The notes beneath the pieces are model-generated. The model searched no databases. It was not told where the DNA came from and saw only the letters and a list, made by a program, of their open reading frames with translations. A DNA stretch of 64,000 nucleotides from Phytophthora colocasiae (taxonomy: Eukaryota > Oomycota > Peronosporomycetes > Peronosporales > Peronosporaceae). Location of the stretch: the NCBI GenBank assembly GCA_018806915.1, contig JAGKQI010000090.1:2542001-2606000 (forward strand), read 5' to 3'. Positions 61,231 to 64,000 of this stretch are shown here, piece by piece. The position numbers and the translations under genes were made by a program. Each line of letters begins with the position of its first letter. The stretch's first letter is position 1.

Positions 61231-61510
61231 AGTGGTAACTTTTCCTTGTCAGCGACTGGTAACTGTTGTGTTTACCTTGAGTTTAGTATTTTACAGGTTA
61301 ATGATAAACTTTCTTGAGTACTGAGTATTGGCCAGGTCAATGGTAAACCATCGTTGACATTTGTAGTTGGTAGATGCGTTAGCACAGACAGTACTGACAC
61401 AGGCTGCGTCTGACTTGTGCCTGACGGTGAGCCCACGGTCAGTATCTTTCGAAAAAAAAAGTTAGTGGCACTTTCGAGCAGCTGCCAAAATCTTTAGCAT
61501 GGGACGCCTT

Positions 61511-61524
61511 TCATTCTTCGTTTT
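61511..61524 (+). promoter_or_regulatory. Oomycete initiator of the five-exon gene
   Basis: TCATTCTTCGTTTT, 15 bp upstream of the ATG at 61539, fits Inr plus flanking region. It supports this start. Confidence 0.6.
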
Positions 61525-61538
61525 GCTGTTGAGGAGCC

Positions 61539-62550
61539 ATGCGTGACTTTCGACCGAAAGCAGAGCAGTTTGAAGTATGCACTCACTTCAATTTGCATAA
61601 TCTGCAATTGGGTAACCCCTGGTATCATTTGTTGCTGTCGACAGATACAAGACCCATCAAGATCCTCTGCTTCTGATGGCAAGCGCCTGTACAACAACTT
61701 CCGCGAAAAGGACGAGTTTAGAACCGAGGTAAATTGTACATATTCAGCTTTTAAAGCATTTATCTAACTTGTTTGAAACGATAGGCTCTTTCGTTCTTTA
61801 GTAGCACCGACGAGATCTCGTTCGACGCGTTGTATCCTGTTTACTTCAAGGAACCTGCCGAAGGACGTGTACGTGCATGATTGGAGACGTTAATGTTATC
61901 GCTGTTTTTGGTAACGCTTTGTCTGATAAATAGGCACAAAACTCCAGCGACATCGACGACTTCGTTACTTCATTGCCCGTCAAGCAAATGTATGATGTGT
62001 ATGTTGGGGTATGGAACTTGTACGCATTCGACGAGCATGATTACCTTTGGATGCTGCAGTGGTTGGACACATCAATGAGTTTGTCGAAGGTATTCCCTGT
62101 ATGTTCTTACAATTTGACGGTTTACTAACTACTGAATGAAAAAAATAGATAACTCGAGAGCAGATTAAAACTCGGTTGAGGTTTCTAAACGACTATATCG
62201 ACCAAGAAAGACAGGAACTGGACGCTCATGTCGAGCATTATATTCGCATGCAGGCAGACATTTTCGTGGATGCAGAAGAGATTGATGAACATCGCCGGGA
62301 GGGACGTCAGCTGGAGAGAGAACACAATTTGATTTGTTTCTTGATGGAAGCTATGAACGTTGTGGATATCATCGCATACGAGCTATCAAAAGCCGAGTTC
62401 CAAGGGCTGTGCAAATGCGAAAAGTGCAAGAACTTCCCAACGCAAGATTACCCGACGGAGTCAGTGTGGCACGAATTGCCTCCCAAGACCTTTTATTGCG
62501 AGGACAGTGGCGAGATTTGCATCGGGGAGAACTATAGGCGCTATGACTAG
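61539..62550 (+). CDS. Five-exon gene of unknown function (253 aa)
   Basis: Exons 61539-61574, 61645-61728, 61785-61868, 61934-62089 and 62149-62550. The four introns (70, 56, 65, 59 nt) all lie between codons and have GTATGC/CAG, GTAAAT/TAG, GTACGT/TAG and GTATTC/TAG borders. The protein starts MRDFRPKAEQFE, has a Ser/Asp-rich part, an aromatic block (YDVYVGVWNLYAF, YLWMLQWLD), a charged helix (DQERQELDAHVEHYIRMQ) and a Cys cluster (CKCEKCKNF) before the end. No domain is recognised and no signal peptide is seen. It is the clearest host gene in the window besides its neighbour. Confidence 0.8.
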
Positions 62551-62667
62551 TTACAGCTCGTCGCTTGAATCGTATCGCACATGGATTGCAGCTACGTAGT
62601 AGTTTTATTGTTGCAGATTGTAGCCGACATATAAACTTTTACATTTATGGACGGCCACGAGCCACTA

Positions 62668-62777
62668 TAGTGAAACTAGTATATTCACCTCTCTCAAAGA
62701 GTCCACGTCGATAGAGGTAAATATACTAGTTTCACTATTGGATTGTTTTCTTTAGTGAAACTAGTATATTTGCCTCT
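62668..62777. repeat. Three copies of a 25-bp motif, two inverted
   Basis: TAGTGAAACTAGTATATT plus RCCTCT at 62668-62692, inverted at 62713-62737, and direct again at 62753-62777. It lies between two host genes, 141 bp upstream of the ATG at 62918. Confidence 0.9.
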
Positions 62778-62917
62778 AATGCTGACGTCGATTACTGGTA
62801 TACCAGTATAGTTACGCCGTATCCGGATATTTTGGATCTCATTACGTGATTGTAAGTGTAAGTGCAAAAACACCGTCCGGATACCACTTGCATTCAATTC
62901 AGGATTCTAAGGTGGTC

Positions 62918-64000
62918 ATGCCGCGCAAGCGCAAGGAGAGAGAAAGAGATCCCCAGTCGTCTCGCACGAGCCGGCGGAGAGCTACTCGGCCCGATGAAAT
63001 ATCTGGTACGCAGACACAACTCTTGCGTCGTTGGCAGTTCTAATCGAATGCTTGTTCGTAGATGAAGAGTACGAAGTGGAACGTATTATCGATATGAAAA
63101 TCGTGTCGGGAAAGCCAAAGTATCATGTTAAATGGAAGGGTTGCAATGACACTACATGGGAGCCGGAATCCAATCTTACGTGCCCCAGGCTTCTGCAACA
63201 ATTTAACGAAGAGCAGCTAAAACGTGCCCGTGCTTCCAAGAAGAGAGCTGCGAGCCCGAAAGCGACAGCAAGCTCCGAGAGCTCCGTGAAACGGAAAGCG
63301 TCAAAAGGTAGCTAATGATATTGTCTTCGAGTGCATTATTCTCTGACTGAACTGTTGGTCACCGGTGATAATGTACAGGTACTTCTCAGGAGAAAGAGTA
63401 CGAAGTGGAAGCAATCCTTCGAGAGAGATTTCGTTTTGGATTACCTCATTACCTAGTCAAATGGAAAGGGTATACGGAGTGCAGTTGGATCGTTGGATCA
63501 AACATGAACTGTCCCGAAGTCCTGGCGGTATTTCGACGTCGTCAACAGAAAGCTCATCCAGCGGCAAGTATACAGGTTTCTGTTGCCAATGTCACAGAAA
63601 ACCACAGTACAACCAATTCTACAACTGTCCCGGTGGCCACCCCAACTGATATAAACCAAGACGCACGGACATTAGATCCCTCTCCAAACAGAATCGACAG
63701 ATCTCAACGGATTGTCAGCAATGCAGACGAATTACGGGGAGTTCAAGAAAACTCGAACCCCAATTATGAATTTGATTTTCCTGATTATCGGGAGGAAAAC
63801 ACCAACGACGAGGAGACCAAGGTAGACGAAGAAGCGAGGAGTGAAACTAATTCGAGCAACCTTTTTCGGAAGAAAAGACCAACGGTCAGCCACAGTAGGC
63901 CGAAATCGCTGTTGAAGGCGCCACGGACCCGTCCATTTCGTATCGATGTAGCAAATGAAGGCCTTGACGACAATCATGAGTTTTTAGCCTCTGATTATTG
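62918..64000 (+). CDS. HP1-like protein with two chromodomains (3' end off window)
   Basis: Exons 62918-63005, 63062-63307 and 63379 to beyond the window. Introns of 56 and 71 nt start GTACGC and GTAGCT and end TAG and CAG; both interrupt a codon after its first base. A basic N-terminus ([11 protein letters not shown]) precedes chromodomain 1 (residues 33-82, [25 protein letters not shown]) and chromodomain 2 (119-168, [23 protein letters not shown]), then an Asn/Asp/Ser-rich region. Chromodomains read methylated histone tails, as in heterochromatin protein 1. In the first, the KWKGY aromatic is Cys; in the second, the WEP is WIV. No shadow domain is visible before the edge. Confidence 0.88.

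Noticed and set aside
1..64000. tRNA and rRNA genes
   Set aside because: No stretch with tRNA-like or rRNA-like sequence was recognised on either strand by eye.

Overview
The window looks like oomycete nuclear DNA, most likely Phytophthora or a close relative. Oomycete-type initiator motifs (TCATTYT-like, often followed by a CAATTT-like block) sit just upstream of several start codons. There is a Crinkler-type effector with LFLAK. Introns are short (56-71 nt). The mix of Ty3/gypsy chromoviruses, Ty1/copia, piggyBac, hAT, Tc1/mariner, Harbinger and Crypton-like remnants also fits. Nearly all of the window is nested transposable elements. Only the last ~2.5 kb has clearly intact intron-bearing host genes.

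Layout. 1-3380: a gag fragment, an LTR fragment, a degraded Uma2-like ORF, two ~870-bp copies of a small membrane-protein pseudogene, and the 3' end of a zinc-binding oxidoreductase pseudogene. 3381-6127: 5' part of a Copia element (Copia-A). 6128-9407: a gypsy gag-protease segment (gypsy-1) interrupted by a piggyBac-like element. 9570-12760: broken Crypton recombinase pieces and unrecognised small ORFs. 12852-16347: a hAT element with an exact 8-bp target duplication. 16528-18544: a small TA-flanked MITE and a Tc1/mariner element with IR/DR termini. 18703-20993: an intact Crinkler/RHS-like effector. 21163-23854: decayed genes, including GAF-domain remnants. 24030-30899: a complete, recent gypsy (gypsy-2) with identical LTRs, a -1 frameshift signal and an extra antisense ORF. 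32582-34194 plus 50107-50243: one coiled-coil/GAF gene split by gypsy-3. 34199-50106: gypsy-3, itself containing Harbinger, Copia-B and a second piggyBac-like element. 50372-50820: the oxidoreductase pseudogene again. 50821-56850: LTR-sharing tandem Copia-A copies. 56851-60480: the other half of gypsy-1 with a 2.4-kb foldback structure. 61539-62550: a five-exon orphan gene. 62918-64000: an HP1-like double-chromodomain gene running off the end.

The main structural result is a 50,723-bp inversion with breakpoints at 6127|6128 and 56850|56851. Turning this block over rejoins two unrelated retroelements at once, Copia-A in reverse transcriptase and gypsy-1 in protease, with no base gained or lost in either and the reading frame kept. 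Several nested insertions can be checked in the same way: removing the element restores the host ORF (piggyBac-1 in gypsy-1 gag, piggyBac-2 in the end of Copia-B pol, gypsy-3 in exon 1 of the GAF gene). A second lead is the 455-residue antisense ORF of gypsy-2, which starts just inside the 3' LTR and looks like a cysteine-protease-type protein.

All family assignments come from reading motifs by eye. No database search was run.
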